Counted from the stretch's first letter, positions 34,958-44,811 are shown. The stretch is DNA of 64,000 nt from Kiloniellaceae bacterium (GCA_021776195.1 JAJFGK010000060.1:1-64000), one strand, 5' to 3'. The notes: generated from the sequence alone by a model not told the origin. Numbers and translations: made by a program.

Positions 34958-35368
34958 TCAGTTCAGTTTTGCCACGCCCAGGGGCACACTGTACTTCTCG
35001 CACCAGATATAGACTTCGTTGTAGCCCGAGATATCGAGGCCCGCCGGGACCTCATAGCTCTGCATGCCGCTGTCCGCGCGCAGATGCTCGATCTGGCTGG
35101 CGCCGTCATAGGCACCGTCCTTGCCGAAGCCGACCTTGGGGTCCGGCGCGCCATCGAAGTTGAAGTTCGATTTCAACACGACGAAGGTCTGGCCGTTTTC
35201 CGTGATGACCTCGACGTTGCCGCTGGTCACGTGGTTGCTCGCGCCCTCAAAGGTCCCGCTGGAGAGAACTTCCGCGGCATTGGCCTGGGAAACCGCGAGC
35301 GCCAGAGCGAAAGTCGCGGCCGTGACGACGGTGCCCTGCCGCAAGGCCCGGATCGACGATAGTGTCAT
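34958..35368 (-). CDS. DM13-domain secreted protein
   Basis: 136 residues: a signal peptide (hydrophobic TAATFALALAVSQANAA) followed by one DM13 domain. It has SGTFEGASNHVTSGNVEV, FNFDGAPDPKVGFG and the C-terminal YNEVYIWCEKYSVPLGVAKL. DM13 proteins are periplasmic and are proposed to act in electron transfer or redox through a conserved cysteine, seen here in WCEKYS. ATG 35368 has GAGGAG six bases upstream. A strong terminator follows, so it is monocistronic. Confidence 0.82.
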   Translation of the reverse strand: MTLSSIRALRQGTVVTAATFALALAVSQANAAEVLSSGTFEGASNHVTSGNVEVITENGQTFVVLKSNFNFDGAPDPKVGFGKDGAYDGASQIEHLRADSGMQSYEVPAGLDISGYNEVYIWCEKYSVPLGVAKLN

Positions 35369-35766
35369 TGATAGTCTCCTCATCTTTCCTGTGTGGTCGG
35401 CCCTGGGCTCGAGTACTGCCGGATGTCCGCCCCTGAATCTACGATCAGCTTCACATCGGACCTGTCGCCAGGGAAGTCATATCACGCTCTCTCAAGGCGC
35501 ATCACATTCACGTTAGACAATGTGTAGAACAAGGGCCGATTTCGTCGTTTCCCGAAATTTGCTGGATTAGACCCCTTTTCTCCGTCATAGATTCTTCTCG
35601 GAAGTGCCATCGTAGGTGGCTGCCTTAGGCCTTTCTTTGTAACCCGTTTTGGGGGTAGCCTCACGCCCACAAACTCAAATCCGAACAAATCGGGCTTGAT
35701 TAAAAATTTGATACCATGGCATCCAGCCGATTTATGGGCATGGATGTTCAATCAGGGAGAATGAGA
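35369..35766. other. Divergent intergenic region, DM13 gene / peptide ABC operon
   Basis: About 400 bases hold no convincing gene. It must contain the promoters of both flanking transcription units. No clear operator repeat or conserved RNA is seen. An AT-rich patch around 35690-35715 lies just before the binding-protein gene and could include its promoter. Confidence 0.5.
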
Positions 35767-37827
35767 ATGAAACGCAGAGTCTTTATGAGCGGTGTTGCGG
35801 CCGCGGCAATGTCACTTGCTGTGATGAGTGGCGCACAAGCGGCCTGTCCCGCCGTCACCGTGGCGGACGACATGGGGGTCGCCGCCGGCGCCTTCCCGCA
35901 GCAGTACGAGTTGGCCGAGTTCGAGAGCCTGGCCAATTGCGAGCTGTCCTTCGCCGAGAATCCCTCGATCGGTAAGCTGAATGGCAAGATCATGGGCAAT
36001 CCCGATCTACCCGCGCTGGCCGATCGCCTGCCGGCCGAGCCCTTGGTCGTCGCGCCCTATGACGAAATCGGGATCTACGGCGGCACCTTCGACATGATTT
36101 CCAATGCGTTGGAAGCCGGGACCTCGGACCTGCTGTCGGTCCGGCACGTCAATCTGGTCCGCTATTCCGATGACCTGACCACGATTGTCCCGAACGTTGC
36201 CAAGGGCTGGGAGTGGAACGACGACTTTACGCAGCTGACCTTCTTCTTGCGTAAGGGCCACAAATGGTCGAACGGCGATCCCTTCACGGCTGCCGACGTG
36301 GAATTCTGGTACGAGAACCTGAACCTCGACACCAATGTCATCGCCAAGCCGAAAGACTATGTGCTGGTCGGTGGCGAGCCCATGACCGTCGATGTGATCG
36401 ACGACCAGACCGTTCGCTTCAACCTGCCGGCGCCCAAGCCCGGCCTTCTGGCGCACTTTGCCACTCACTACGGCCAGGGCTTCCAGTCGAAAAAGTTCCT
36501 CGGTCAGTTCCACCCGGCCGTTAACGCGGACGCGGACGCCAACGCCAAGGCGGCGGGCTTCGAGAACGGCTACGAGGTCGTCAACCTCTATTACGGTCAG
36601 TCGGACTGGACCGATACGCCCACACCGCTGTTGCGGGTGCCCGACAAGCTCGGCAAGCTGCCGGCCGCGGTGACGCCGTCGTTGGAAGCCTACATCACCG
36701 TCGCTGAATCGACCGAGGGCCGGCACTACGTCGCCAACCCCTATTTCCACATGGTCGATACCGCCGGCAACCAGTTGCCCTATATCGATGAACAAGACGA
36801 AACCATGGCCAACGATAACGAGGTCAGGATTCTGAAAATGATCAACGGCGAGATCGACTACAAGGCGCAGTCCCTGGCGTTGGCCATGGCTCCGGTCTTG
36901 CTCGATAACGCCGAGAAGGGCGACTTCACCGTCGATCTGCGGCCCGACATCGCCTACCCGATCTTCGGTATCAACGTGACCCATCCCGACCTGGACAAGC
37001 GCAAGGTCTTTGGCGATCTGCGGTTCCGCCAGGCGATGTCCGTGGCGATGAATCGCGACGAGATCAACGAGGTCGCCTACCTGGGTCTTGGTGAGCCCAA
37101 GCAGTATGTGGGCTTCAGTCCGGAACCCAGCTTCATTTCCGAGGAAATGAAGACTTACTACCGCCAGTACGATCCGGATCTCGCCAAGAAGCTGCTTGAC
37201 GAGGTCGGTGTGGTCGACAAGGACGGCGACGGCGCCCGGGATCTGCCCAATGGCAAAAAGCTGGTGATCAACCTGCAATTCGCCACACAGGGTATCCCGG
37301 CCGAGGTCGTTGAACTGGTGGCGCAGCACTGGACCAACGTGGGTGTCGAGACAACCGCCAAGGAAGTCACGCCCGACGAGTATCGGTCCGCGCAGTCGGC
37401 CAATCAGCTCGATGTCATGATGTGGAAAGTCAGCCAGCCTCTGGCTATTATCCTCGGCAACCCGGAGCTCTGGAACCCGCCCTTCTCGAACTACTTCTCG
37501 AACCGGAACGGCATGCTCTGGGCTGAATACGTTGAGAGCGACGGCGCCAATGGCGTCAAGCCGCCCGACTACGTTTACCAGATGAGCGAAGACATCAACG
37601 CGTTTCAGGCGACCCCCGTGGGGACGCCTGAGTCCGATGCCATCGGTGCCCGCTTGGTCGAGAACATGACCAAGAACCTCTTGTTCCTTGGCACGGTCTT
37701 GGCGCCGGGCCCGATCTATCATCGGAACGCTCTGAAGAACTTCACTCAGTTCAAGACGGCGTCCTATGAGTATTATCGGACTTACCCGTACCGTCCGCAG
37801 CAGTGGTTCTTGGCCGACCAGAACTAA
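35767..37827 (+). CDS. ABC importer binding protein, dipeptide/oligopeptide family 5 (large)
   Basis: 686 residues, longer than the roughly 530 of DppA/OppA. Signal peptide: MKRRVFMSGVAAAAMSLAVM, ending AQAACP. The family-5 core is seen in VAKGWEWNDDFTQLTFFLRK, GHKWSNGDPFTAADVEFWYE and FRQAMSVAMNRDEIN. ATG 35767 has AGGGAG seven bases upstream; the ATG at 35761 would be too close. Long members of this family occur in alphaproteobacteria with unusually large DppC partners, as here. Cargo unknown. Confidence 0.86.
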   Translation: MKRRVFMSGVAAAAMSLAVMSGAQAACPAVTVADDMGVAAGAFPQQYELAEFESLANCELSFAENPSIGKLNGKIMGNPDLPALADRLPAEPLVVAPYDEIGIYGGTFDMISNALEAGTSDLLSVRHVNLVRYSDDLTTIVPNVAKGWEWNDDFTQLTFFLRKGHKWSNGDPFTAADVEFWYENLNLDTNVIAKPKDYVLVGGEPMTVDVIDDQTVRFNLPAPKPGLLAHFATHYGQGFQSKKFLGQFHPAVNADADANAKAAGFENGYEVVNLYYGQSDWTDTPTPLLRVPDKLGKLPAAVTPSLEAYITVAESTEGRHYVANPYFHMVDTAGNQLPYIDEQDETMANDNEVRILKMINGEIDYKAQSLALAMAPVLLDNAEKGDFTVDLRPDIAYPIFGINVTHPDLDKRKVFGDLRFRQAMSVAMNRDEINEVAYLGLGEPKQYVGFSPEPSFISEEMKTYYRQYDPDLAKKLLDEVGVVDKDGDGARDLPNGKKLVINLQFATQGIPAEVVELVAQHWTNVGVETTAKEVTPDEYRSAQSANQLDVMMWKVSQPLAIILGNPELWNPPFSNYFSNRNGMLWAEYVESDGANGVKPPDYVYQMSEDINAFQATPVGTPESDAIGARLVENMTKNLLFLGTVLAPGPIYHRNALKNFTQFKTASYEYYRTYPYRPQQWFLADQN

Positions 37828-37853
37828 GCAACGGTCAAAGAAGACGAAGAACC

Positions 37854-37881
37854 GCCGGGTGCGCGGCAACGCGCACCCGGC
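37854..37881 (+). terminator. Intercistronic GCAA-loop hairpin after the binding-protein gene
   Basis: GCCGGGTGCGCG (37854-37865) pairs perfectly with CGCGCACCCGGC (37870-37881) around a GNRA loop, GCAA. It is followed only by AACTTT, so termination should be partial. It probably blocks 3' exonucleases and raises binding-protein mRNA relative to the permeases. Confidence 0.6.
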
Positions 37882-37961
37882 AACTTTCCAGCTGCACGGC
37901 ACGAAACTGGGGTGATAAAACACCCGGCAGCCGGGGATCCAAGGGGGCGTGGCGCCACACA

Positions 37962-38975
37962 ATGTTGCAGTTCAGCCGCTTCGCGTTTACGCGGTTCGTC
38001 ATGGCAATCATTACGTTGCTCATGGTGTCCTTCATCGTATTTAGTTTGATGGAGTTGGTTCCCGCCAACTGCGCGGAACGCTATCTCGCTTTCAAGAACA
38101 CCCAGGGCGAACAGATCACCGTCGCCGACATCCGCAACGAAGAGATTCGCATGGGCCTGGACAAGCCCTATGCGGTTCGCTGGGTCAACTGGGTCAAGAA
38201 TGTCTTTGTGAAGGGCGACTTCGGCGAATCCTGTATCCTGCGGGTCAAGGTCAACGACCTGCTCGGTACCAAGTTTTGGATCTCGCTCGCGATCTGCCTG
38301 ACCTCCTTGATGTTTGCCTACATCATCGCCATCCCCGTGGGCATCTACTCCGCGACGACGAACAATCCCGCGGTCAATAATGTCCTGCGCTTCGTGTCCT
38401 ATCTCGGCCTGGCGATGCCGAATTTTTTGCTCGCCCTGATGATCATGCTCATATCGACCGTTGTCTATGGCGACAGTCTGACGGGGCTGTTCAGCAAGGA
38501 GTATCGCGACGCCGAATGGTCCACCGAGCGCTTTATCGATTTTCTGTCCCACGCCTGGCTTCCGGTCGTCATTCTCGGCTGGTCCGCCACCGCTTTTGCG
38601 CTCCAGACCGTGCGCGCCTTGATGTCCGATGAGTACGGTAAGCTCTATGTCACGGCGGCGCGGGCGCGCGGGCTGTCCGGACGACAGTTGTTGTGGCGCT
38701 ATCCGGCGCGCCACGCCTTGGGCCCGATCGTCAATTCCCTGGGCTTCGATCTCAACCGGGTGTTCAACGAACTGCCGATCGTCGCCCTGATCCTGACCCT
38801 GACCGAGGCCGGTGCGCTGCTGCTCGAATCCCTCGCGCGATCCAATGATCAGCAGTTGGCCGGTGCGATCATCTTCATGCTGACGGCCTCGATCATTGGG
38901 TTGAACTTCTTTACCGATATCTTGCTGGCCGTGCTCGATCCCCGCGTTCGCCGCGGCATTATGGGGAACGCGTGA
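37962..38975 (+). CDS. ABC importer permease, DppB-type
   Basis: 337 residues. It starts MLQFSRFAFTRFVMAIITLL, the first membrane helix of DppB-type permeases, and contains six helices. The coupling loop is YVTAARARGLSGRQLLWRYP with ARHALGPIVN. An insert between helices 1 and 2 (ERYLAFKNTQGEQITVADIR) is longer than in DppB. The open frame extends upstream, but the hairpin region precedes this ATG. Its stop overlaps the next start (TGATG). Confidence 0.87.
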   Translation: MLQFSRFAFTRFVMAIITLLMVSFIVFSLMELVPANCAERYLAFKNTQGEQITVADIRNEEIRMGLDKPYAVRWVNWVKNVFVKGDFGESCILRVKVNDLLGTKFWISLAICLTSLMFAYIIAIPVGIYSATTNNPAVNNVLRFVSYLGLAMPNFLLALMIMLISTVVYGDSLTGLFSKEYRDAEWSTERFIDFLSHAWLPVVILGWSATAFALQTVRALMSDEYGKLYVTAARARGLSGRQLLWRYPARHALGPIVNSLGFDLNRVFNELPIVALILTLTEAGALLLESLARSNDQQLAGAIIFMLTASIIGLNFFTDILLAVLDPRVRRGIMGNA

Positions 38976-40171
38976 TGACTGATACGCCGCACACACCCGA
39001 TCTCGTCGAAGACGACGCCGAGCGCAAGAACAAGGAAGCCTACTTCACCGCCGGCCAGTACGCGCTGATCTGGGCCCGTTTCAAGATGAACCGCGCCGCC
39101 ATGGTGGCCGGCGCCATTCTCTTGACCATGATCATGATGGGGCTGACCGCGCCGTTCCTGGCGCCCTACGACCCCAACATCGCCGGCCGTGACGAGGAGT
39201 ATCAAAACGGCGCGCCGCAGATTCCCATGTTTTGGGACGAGAACGGTTTTTCGGCCCGGCCCTTCATTTATGGCCTGGAGCGCACCCGGTCGGCCGCGAC
39301 CAACTTTCGTTGGGTCACCGAAATCAACAAGGACAAGCGGCGTTATGTCGAGTTCTTCGTCAAGGGCTGGGAATTCTACATCATCAACATCGATCTGGAC
39401 CTGCCCGGCGACACCTTCGACCTCCGCTTGAAGACCTGGCGGATCGAGACCCATCTGTTCGGCGTGACCGAGGGAAAGATCCATATTTTCGGGACTGAAG
39501 CCTCGGGCAAGGACATCTTCTCTCGAACCCTGTTCGCGATCTGGACGTCTCTGGCGGTGGGCACGATCGGTGTGTTCATCAGTTTCGTGCTGGCCCTGAT
39601 CATCGGCGGTATCTCCGGCTATGCCGGCGGCTGGATCGATTCCGTGCTGCAGATGATTACCGATGCGGTGCGGACCGTGCCGGCGATTCCATTGTTCATG
39701 GCCCTGGCCGCCATGGTGCCCGACGAATGGAGCTCGGAGACCAGGTTTTTCTTCATCTCGGTCATCCTGGGGCTGATCGGCTGGCCGACCCTGGCGCGCC
39801 GCATTCGAACCCATCTGCTGACCGAACGCTCTCAGGAATACGTGCTCGCCGCGCGCCTGTGCAGCGCCACGCCGGGCCACATCATTCGCCGCCATCTGCT
39901 GCCCAGCTTCTCCAGCTACATCATCGTCGATCTGGTGATCTCCTTTCCCTATATGGTGCTGTCGGAAACAGCGCTCAGCTTTATCGGTCTCGGGCTGAAG
40001 GATCCGGTCAACAGCCTGGGTGTCTTGCTGCAAAACGTGACCAAGGTGGACGTGCTGCTGAATTACCAGTGGTACTTCATCCCGGCGGGCTTTTTCATGG
40101 CTCTTGTGTTGGCCTTTGTCTTCGTCGGCGATGGTCTGCGCGACGCCGCCGATCCTTATTCGGGGCACTGA
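38975..40171 (+). CDS. ABC importer permease, DppC-type with large periplasmic insert
   Basis: 398 residues versus about 300 for DppC. After helix 1 (MVAGAILLTMIMMGLTAPFL) comes an extra region of roughly 120 residues before GTEASGKDIFSRTLFAIWTS, which is the normal entry to the permease core. The coupling loop is YVLAARLCSATPGHIIRRHL. Such inserts mark a subclass and could dock to the enlarged binding protein. It starts at ATG 38975, coupled to the preceding stop. Confidence 0.86.
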   Translation: MTDTPHTPDLVEDDAERKNKEAYFTAGQYALIWARFKMNRAAMVAGAILLTMIMMGLTAPFLAPYDPNIAGRDEEYQNGAPQIPMFWDENGFSARPFIYGLERTRSAATNFRWVTEINKDKRRYVEFFVKGWEFYIINIDLDLPGDTFDLRLKTWRIETHLFGVTEGKIHIFGTEASGKDIFSRTLFAIWTSLAVGTIGVFISFVLALIIGGISGYAGGWIDSVLQMITDAVRTVPAIPLFMALAAMVPDEWSSETRFFFISVILGLIGWPTLARRIRTHLLTERSQEYVLAARLCSATPGHIIRRHLLPSFSSYIIVDLVISFPYMVLSETALSFIGLGLKDPVNSLGVLLQNVTKVDVLLNYQWYFIPAGFFMALVLAFVFVGDGLRDAADPYSGH

Positions 40172-40173
40172 AC

Positions 40174-41202
40174 ATGAGCAGTCGGTTAATCTCGGTCAAA
40201 GATCTCACGATCGAATTTCGCACGGACGAAGGTCTGGTGAAGGCCGTTGATGGCGCGTCCTTCGAACTCAAGGATGGCGAAATTCTAGGTCTCGTGGGCG
40301 AATCGGGTTCGGGAAAGTCGGTCACGGCCAAGGCGTTGATGCAACTCAACGCCGGCAACACGATCTACGGGCCCGACAGTCAGATCAGCTTGCGCGATGA
40401 CGACAGCGGCCGCGATATCGATGTTCTCTCCTTGCGGAACGCGAAAGAGCTCAAGGTGATTCGCGGCGGCTCGATCTCCATGATTTTTCAAGAGCCCATG
40501 GCGAGCTTCGCGCCGGCGATCACCATTGGCGACCAGATGGTCGAACAGTTGCTGTTGCATACTTCGATGAGCCCTCGCGAGGCCAAGGCGTTTTCCATCG
40601 AGATGCTGAACCGCGTCGGGATCTCGGAAGCACCGCGCCGGTTCGATCAGTATGCCTTCGAACTTTCCGGTGGCATGCGTCAGCGCGCGATGATCGCCAT
40701 GGCCTTGTCAACCCGGCCCAAGCTCTTGATCGCCGACGAACCGACCACCGCTCTCGATGTGACAATCCAGGCGCAGGTGATCGATCTGATGAAGGATATT
40801 GTCGCCGAGTTCGGCATGGCGATCTTGTTCATCACCCATGATTTGGGCGTGATCGCCCAGACCGCGGACCGCGTGGCGGTTATGTACCTTGGCGAGATCG
40901 TCGAGACCGGCTCGGTCCGCCAGGTCCTTCGTGCGCCGGCACACCCCTATACGAAGGGTCTTATCCGGGCACTGCCCAATCTGGATGATCTTGGCTCGCC
41001 GCTGATCCCGGTTGCCGGCGATATTCCAAGCCCGCTCGAACGTCCCTCTGGCTGCGTCTTTCACACCCGCTGTCCGGAGATGATCGCCGGGCGTTGTGAA
41101 GTGGGTGTCCCGCAGGTCACCGATCTCGGTGATGGGCATCGCGTGTCCTGCTTTGCCGTGGCCCCGCCAACCGTCTCTCCGGCCGAGGAGGTCTTGGCGT
41201 GA
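40174..41202 (+). CDS. ABC importer ATPase, DppD-type
   Basis: 342 residues. Walker A is GESGSGKSVT, the signature is LSGGMRQRAMIAMAL, Walker B is LLIADEPTTALD and the H-loop is in FITHDLGVIAQ. The C-terminal extension of oligopeptide ATPases follows, with cysteine-rich CVFHTRCPEMIAGRCEVG for an iron-sulfur-like or zinc site. It begins 3 bases after dppC-like stop at ATG 40174; the longer frame upstream is overlap with the permease. Confidence 0.88.
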   Translation: MSSRLISVKDLTIEFRTDEGLVKAVDGASFELKDGEILGLVGESGSGKSVTAKALMQLNAGNTIYGPDSQISLRDDDSGRDIDVLSLRNAKELKVIRGGSISMIFQEPMASFAPAITIGDQMVEQLLLHTSMSPREAKAFSIEMLNRVGISEAPRRFDQYAFELSGGMRQRAMIAMALSTRPKLLIADEPTTALDVTIQAQVIDLMKDIVAEFGMAILFITHDLGVIAQTADRVAVMYLGEIVETGSVRQVLRAPAHPYTKGLIRALPNLDDLGSPLIPVAGDIPSPLERPSGCVFHTRCPEMIAGRCEVGVPQVTDLGDGHRVSCFAVAPPTVSPAEEVLA

Positions 41203-42209
41203 CCGACAACTCTTTGATTTCGATTCGCAATCTCTCTGTGCATTTTCCCCTGGGCGGGCGACTTCTCGGGGCAAAGCATTTCGTGCGCGCGGTGGCCGGC
41301 GTGTCGATGGAAATCCCGGCGGGCACCTTCTTTGGCCTGGTCGGCGAGTCCGGGTCGGGCAAGACCACCCTGGGCCGGGCCATCCTGAAGGCGGTGCCGA
41401 TCACCAGCGGCGAGGTTCACTATGACGACGGAGAATCGGTTTACGATCTGAATGCGATCTCGAAACCCGATTTGAAGGAGTATCGTAAGCGCGCGCAGCT
41501 GATCTTCCAGGATCCCTACGCGGCGCTCAGCCCGCGGATGACGGTGCGCGATATCATCGCCGAGCCGCTCGAGGTCATGAAGCTGACCGCGTCACGCGAG
41601 GAGACCGATCAGCGGGTGCGCGAAATCGCCGCCAAATGCCGGCTCAATCTCGAGCATCTCCGGCGCTTCCCCCATGCCTTTTCCGGCGGCCAGCGCCAGC
41701 GCATCTCGATTGCCCGTGCCCTGGTCTGCAATCCGCGCTTCCTGGTGGCCGACGAGAGTGTCGCGGCGCTGGATGTGTCGATCCAAGCGGACATCTTGAA
41801 CCTACTGAAGAGCCTCCAGAACGACCTTGGCCTGACATTCCTGTTCATCAGCCATGACTTGAGCGTGGTGGCGCACACCTGCGACATGGTCGCGGTCATG
41901 TATCTCGGCGCCCTGGTCGAGTCCGCCCCGACCCGGACCCTCTTTTCCGCGCCGCGCCATCCCTACACCAAGGCGCTGCTGTCGGCGATCCCGTCGCTCG
42001 ATCCGGATCACCGGGGCCACGCGCAAAAGCTGGAAGGCGAGATCCCGAGCCCGGCCAACCCGCCCTCGGGCTGCCAGTTTCACACCCGCTGTCCCCATGC
42101 GATCGATCGCTGCAAGGCCGAAGCGCCGGAGTTGGAGCAGTCAGAGCAGGGCCACATGGTCAAGTGCCACCGCTGGCGCGAACTCCAGGAGGATCTGGTT
42201 CCGGCTTGA
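41199..42209 (+). CDS. ABC importer ATPase, DppF-type
   Basis: 336 residues. Walker A is GESGSGKTTLG, the Q-loop is LIFQDPYAALSPRM, the signature is FSGGQRQRISIARAL, Walker B is FLVADESVAALD and the H-loop is in FISHDLSVV. The C-terminal cysteine motif is CQFHTRCPHAIDRC. GTG 41199 overlaps the stop of the partner ATPase by four bases (GTGA). This is the last gene of the importer operon; a Rieske oxygenase gene converges on it. Confidence 0.88.
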   Translation: MTDNSLISIRNLSVHFPLGGRLLGAKHFVRAVAGVSMEIPAGTFFGLVGESGSGKTTLGRAILKAVPITSGEVHYDDGESVYDLNAISKPDLKEYRKRAQLIFQDPYAALSPRMTVRDIIAEPLEVMKLTASREETDQRVREIAAKCRLNLEHLRRFPHAFSGGQRQRISIARALVCNPRFLVADESVAALDVSIQADILNLLKSLQNDLGLTFLFISHDLSVVAHTCDMVAVMYLGALVESAPTRTLFSAPRHPYTKALLSAIPSLDPDHRGHAQKLEGEIPSPANPPSGCQFHTRCPHAIDRCKAEAPELEQSEQGHMVKCHRWRELQEDLVPA

Positions 42210-42223
42210 ATCGCCGCGGGCGG

Positions 42224-43366
42224 TTAGCCTCGGCCCTCGCCGAGAACCTGGCGCGCGACATAGCGGCCAAACTCGTAGACCGGTTGCTCCAGATAGTTCA
42301 GATGCCCTGGCCTGGCCAAGGCCGCCTGCAGGCCGCGATAGACCGCCTCGACGCCGACCTTGTCTTCCGCGTTCACCCGGTCGAGTAGCGCCTTCAGCGC
42401 GCTCGCCTGCTCGCCGGCGGTCGCCTCCGCGGCGAACTCCGGCGCCAGGCCGCCGCCGTAGATGACCCTGACCTGACCGGTCCCCTGGGGCTGGACCGAC
42501 AGGTACCAGAAATAGCCCGGTGTCAGGGTACAGACCAGGCCGGGATAAACCGTGAAGAGTGCCGAGCGGTTGTGCCAGTCGGGCGGCAGGTGGCGATTGT
42601 CGGGATGGGCGGTGTTGGTCGAGAATCCCTCGTCCTTGATGATCCAGTGGAGGTTATGGCAGGCATCGCCTTCGACGCAGACCAGTTCCTCGGTCTTGGA
42701 GTGCTTGCCGACCGTGTCCTTGTGGATCTTGGAGAGGTGGTAGCTCTCCATGTAGTTCTCGGCCAGGCACTTCCAGTTGGTGTTCCAGGTCTGCTCCTCG
42801 CGGAAGGTCTCGACGTAGTCGCCCAACCGGTAGGGCGCGACCGCGCGTGCCTCGAGCGCCGCCAAGCGCTCGGCGACCGCCGCGACATGCGGATCCAGGG
42901 TCACGAAGACGAAGCCTTGCCACACCTCCAGCCGGATCTCGGGCAGGCGGTGGTTCTCGACCCCGAATCCGTCGGATTTTTCCATGTGAGGGGCGCTTCG
43001 CAGGCGACCGTCCAGGCCGTAGGTCCAGGCGTGATAGGGACAGACGATGAGCGGGCAGTTGCCGCGCCCGGTCAGCAGGGTCGACATGCGGTGCAGGCAG
43101 ACGTTGGAATAGGCCCTCAGCGCGCCCTCGCGATCGCGCAGCACCACGATGGGCTCGCCCGCGACCTCCAGCGCCAGATAGTCACCGGCCGCCGAGAGGC
43201 CCGAGGCCCGCCCCACGCAGATCCAGTCCCGCTTGAAGATGCGATCGATCTCCAGGCCGAGAAAGGCCTGGTCGTGGTAGGCACTGGCCGGCATGGCCTG
43301 GGCCCCCGCGAAGGGTTGAGCCGCGAAGTTTCTGACCGCCTCTAGTGTGGTGTCTCCTTTCGCCAT
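42224..43366 (-). CDS. Rieske non-heme iron oxygenase, alpha subunit
   Basis: 380 residues. The Rieske 2Fe-2S site is CLHRMSTLLTGRGNC with CPYHAW (C-x-H and C-x2-H). The mononuclear iron site is in ENYMESYHLSKIHKDTV (two His), with a distal Asp expected near the end. The layout resembles GbcA, stachydrine or carnitine demethylating oxygenases more than aromatic dioxygenases. ATG 43366 has GGGGCGAG upstream. No reductase gene is adjacent, so it must borrow electrons from elsewhere. Confidence 0.85.
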   Translation of the reverse strand: MAKGDTTLEAVRNFAAQPFAGAQAMPASAYHDQAFLGLEIDRIFKRDWICVGRASGLSAAGDYLALEVAGEPIVVLRDREGALRAYSNVCLHRMSTLLTGRGNCPLIVCPYHAWTYGLDGRLRSAPHMEKSDGFGVENHRLPEIRLEVWQGFVFVTLDPHVAAVAERLAALEARAVAPYRLGDYVETFREEQTWNTNWKCLAENYMESYHLSKIHKDTVGKHSKTEELVCVEGDACHNLHWIIKDEGFSTNTAHPDNRHLPPDWHNRSALFTVYPGLVCTLTPGYFWYLSVQPQGTGQVRVIYGGGLAPEFAAEATAGEQASALKALLDRVNAEDKVGVEAVYRGLQAALARPGHLNYLEQPVYEFGRYVARQVLGEGRG

Positions 43367-43512
43367 TCTCGCCCCATCCCCGCTTTGCCGAGCCGCCGCC
43401 ATCTTGCCGGAAGCGGCCGCCCGCGGCCAAGTCAATTCCAGGACCGGCGCTTGCCAAGATCGGGATTCCCGCCTCTAATCCGCTCCATAAAAAATGGCAG
43501 GGGAGGTTCCGA

Positions 43513-44808
43513 ATGTCCGATCGAAAGACCATCGCATTTTTTCCCGAAGCGGCCTTCGGGCCGGCGCTCAATTCCGTTGGCATCGCCCAGGCCTGCCGCG
43601 AGTTGGGCCACCGGGCGGTCTTCATCTCCGATCCCGGTTTTACCGGTGTGTTCGAGGGCTATGGCTTCGAGGAGTTTCACGTCAACATGTCCGAGCCCAT
43701 GGAGCCGGAGGCCATGGCGAAGTACTGGTCGGACTTCATCAACGGCCATATCCCGAATTTCTCCAAGAGCCCCTACGAGCAGATCGACAACTACGTGCGG
43801 GACTGCTGGGAGGCGATCGTCGATACCTCGGTCTGGGCGCAAAAGGAGTTGCCGGCGATCCTCGAGCGGATCAAGCCGGACCTGATCTGTATCGACAACG
43901 TGATCCTCTTCCCCGCCACCAAGCAGTATGGCGTGCCTTGGGTGCGGATCATCTCCTGTTCCGAAAACGAGATCGCCGACCCTGATATTCCGCCCCACCT
44001 CTCGGGCTGCGGCGAAAAGGACAAGGCCTGCTTCGAGGCATTCGACGCGCGCTTCAAGGAGGTCGTGCGACCGATCCATGAGAGCTTCAACAGTTTCCTC
44101 GCTGGCTGCGGCGAGGCGCCCTACGAACTGGGCGAGTTTTTCGAGGCCTCGCCCTATCTGAACCTGCTGCTCTATCCCGAGGCGGTGAAGTTCAATCGGT
44201 CCCGGCCGCTCGATCCCGCGCGCTTCCAGTACCTCGAAGGCTGCGTGCGCGAGGACGAGCCTTACAGCGTCCCGACCTTCCAGGCGCACAACGACGCGCC
44301 GCTGGTCTACGTCTCCTATGGCAGCCTGGGGGCGGGCGACACCGATCTTCTCAAGCGTGTCATCGCCACCCTGGGCGGCCTGCCCTACCGCGCGCTGGTC
44401 AATGTCGGCGATTACATGGAGGCCTACGACCAGGACGCTCTCCCCCCCAACGTTCACCTGGCGCCCTGGTACCCCCAGCCCTCGGTCATTCCCCAGGTGG
44501 ACGTCGTGATCCATCACGGCGGCAACAACTCCTTCACCGAGTGCCTCTACTTCGGCAAGCCGGCGATCATCATGCCTTACGTCTGGGACGGCCACGACAA
44601 CGCCACCCGGGTGCAGGAAACCGGCCACGGCTTCAAGCTCCACCGCTATGACTGGACCGACGCAGAACTGGGCGCGCGGATTGCCGACTGTCTGAACGAT
44701 TCGGCGATGCAGGCCAAGCTGGCCCGGACCTCGACCCACATGCGCGGCCAGAACGGCGCCGCCAAGGCGGCCAGGCTGCTGGACGAGTTGGTTCGGGCGC
44801 AGGCCTGA
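43513..44808 (+). CDS. GT1-family (UGT/MGT-like) glycosyltransferase
   Basis: 431 residues with the GT-B fold. The N-terminal half starts TIAFFPEAAFGPALNSVGIA. The C-terminal donor domain has VYVSYGSLGAGDTDLLKRV, LAPWYPQPSVIPQVDVVIHH and the PSPG-like HHGGNNSFTECLYFGKPAII. Relatives glycosylate macrolides, sterols or other small molecules. ATG 43513 has AGGGGAGG six bases upstream. It starts the run of co-directional genes ending with a glutathione transferase. Confidence 0.83.
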   Translation: MSDRKTIAFFPEAAFGPALNSVGIAQACRELGHRAVFISDPGFTGVFEGYGFEEFHVNMSEPMEPEAMAKYWSDFINGHIPNFSKSPYEQIDNYVRDCWEAIVDTSVWAQKELPAILERIKPDLICIDNVILFPATKQYGVPWVRIISCSENEIADPDIPPHLSGCGEKDKACFEAFDARFKEVVRPIHESFNSFLAGCGEAPYELGEFFEASPYLNLLLYPEAVKFNRSRPLDPARFQYLEGCVREDEPYSVPTFQAHNDAPLVYVSYGSLGAGDTDLLKRVIATLGGLPYRALVNVGDYMEAYDQDALPPNVHLAPWYPQPSVIPQVDVVIHHGGNNSFTECLYFGKPAIIMPYVWDGHDNATRVQETGHGFKLHRYDWTDAELGARIADCLNDSAMQAKLARTSTHMRGQNGAAKAARLLDELVRAQA

Positions 44809-44811
44809 CCC

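Noticed and set aside
36007..37962. 651-residue minus-strand frame opposite the peptide-binding protein
   Set aside because: No motifs; the plus strand has a signal peptide and family-5 binding-protein core.
43513..44808. Antibiotic-type biosynthetic cluster based on the GT1 gene
   Set aside because: No polyketide, peptide synthetase or tailoring core enzymes are nearby; neighbours are catabolic or detoxifying in type.
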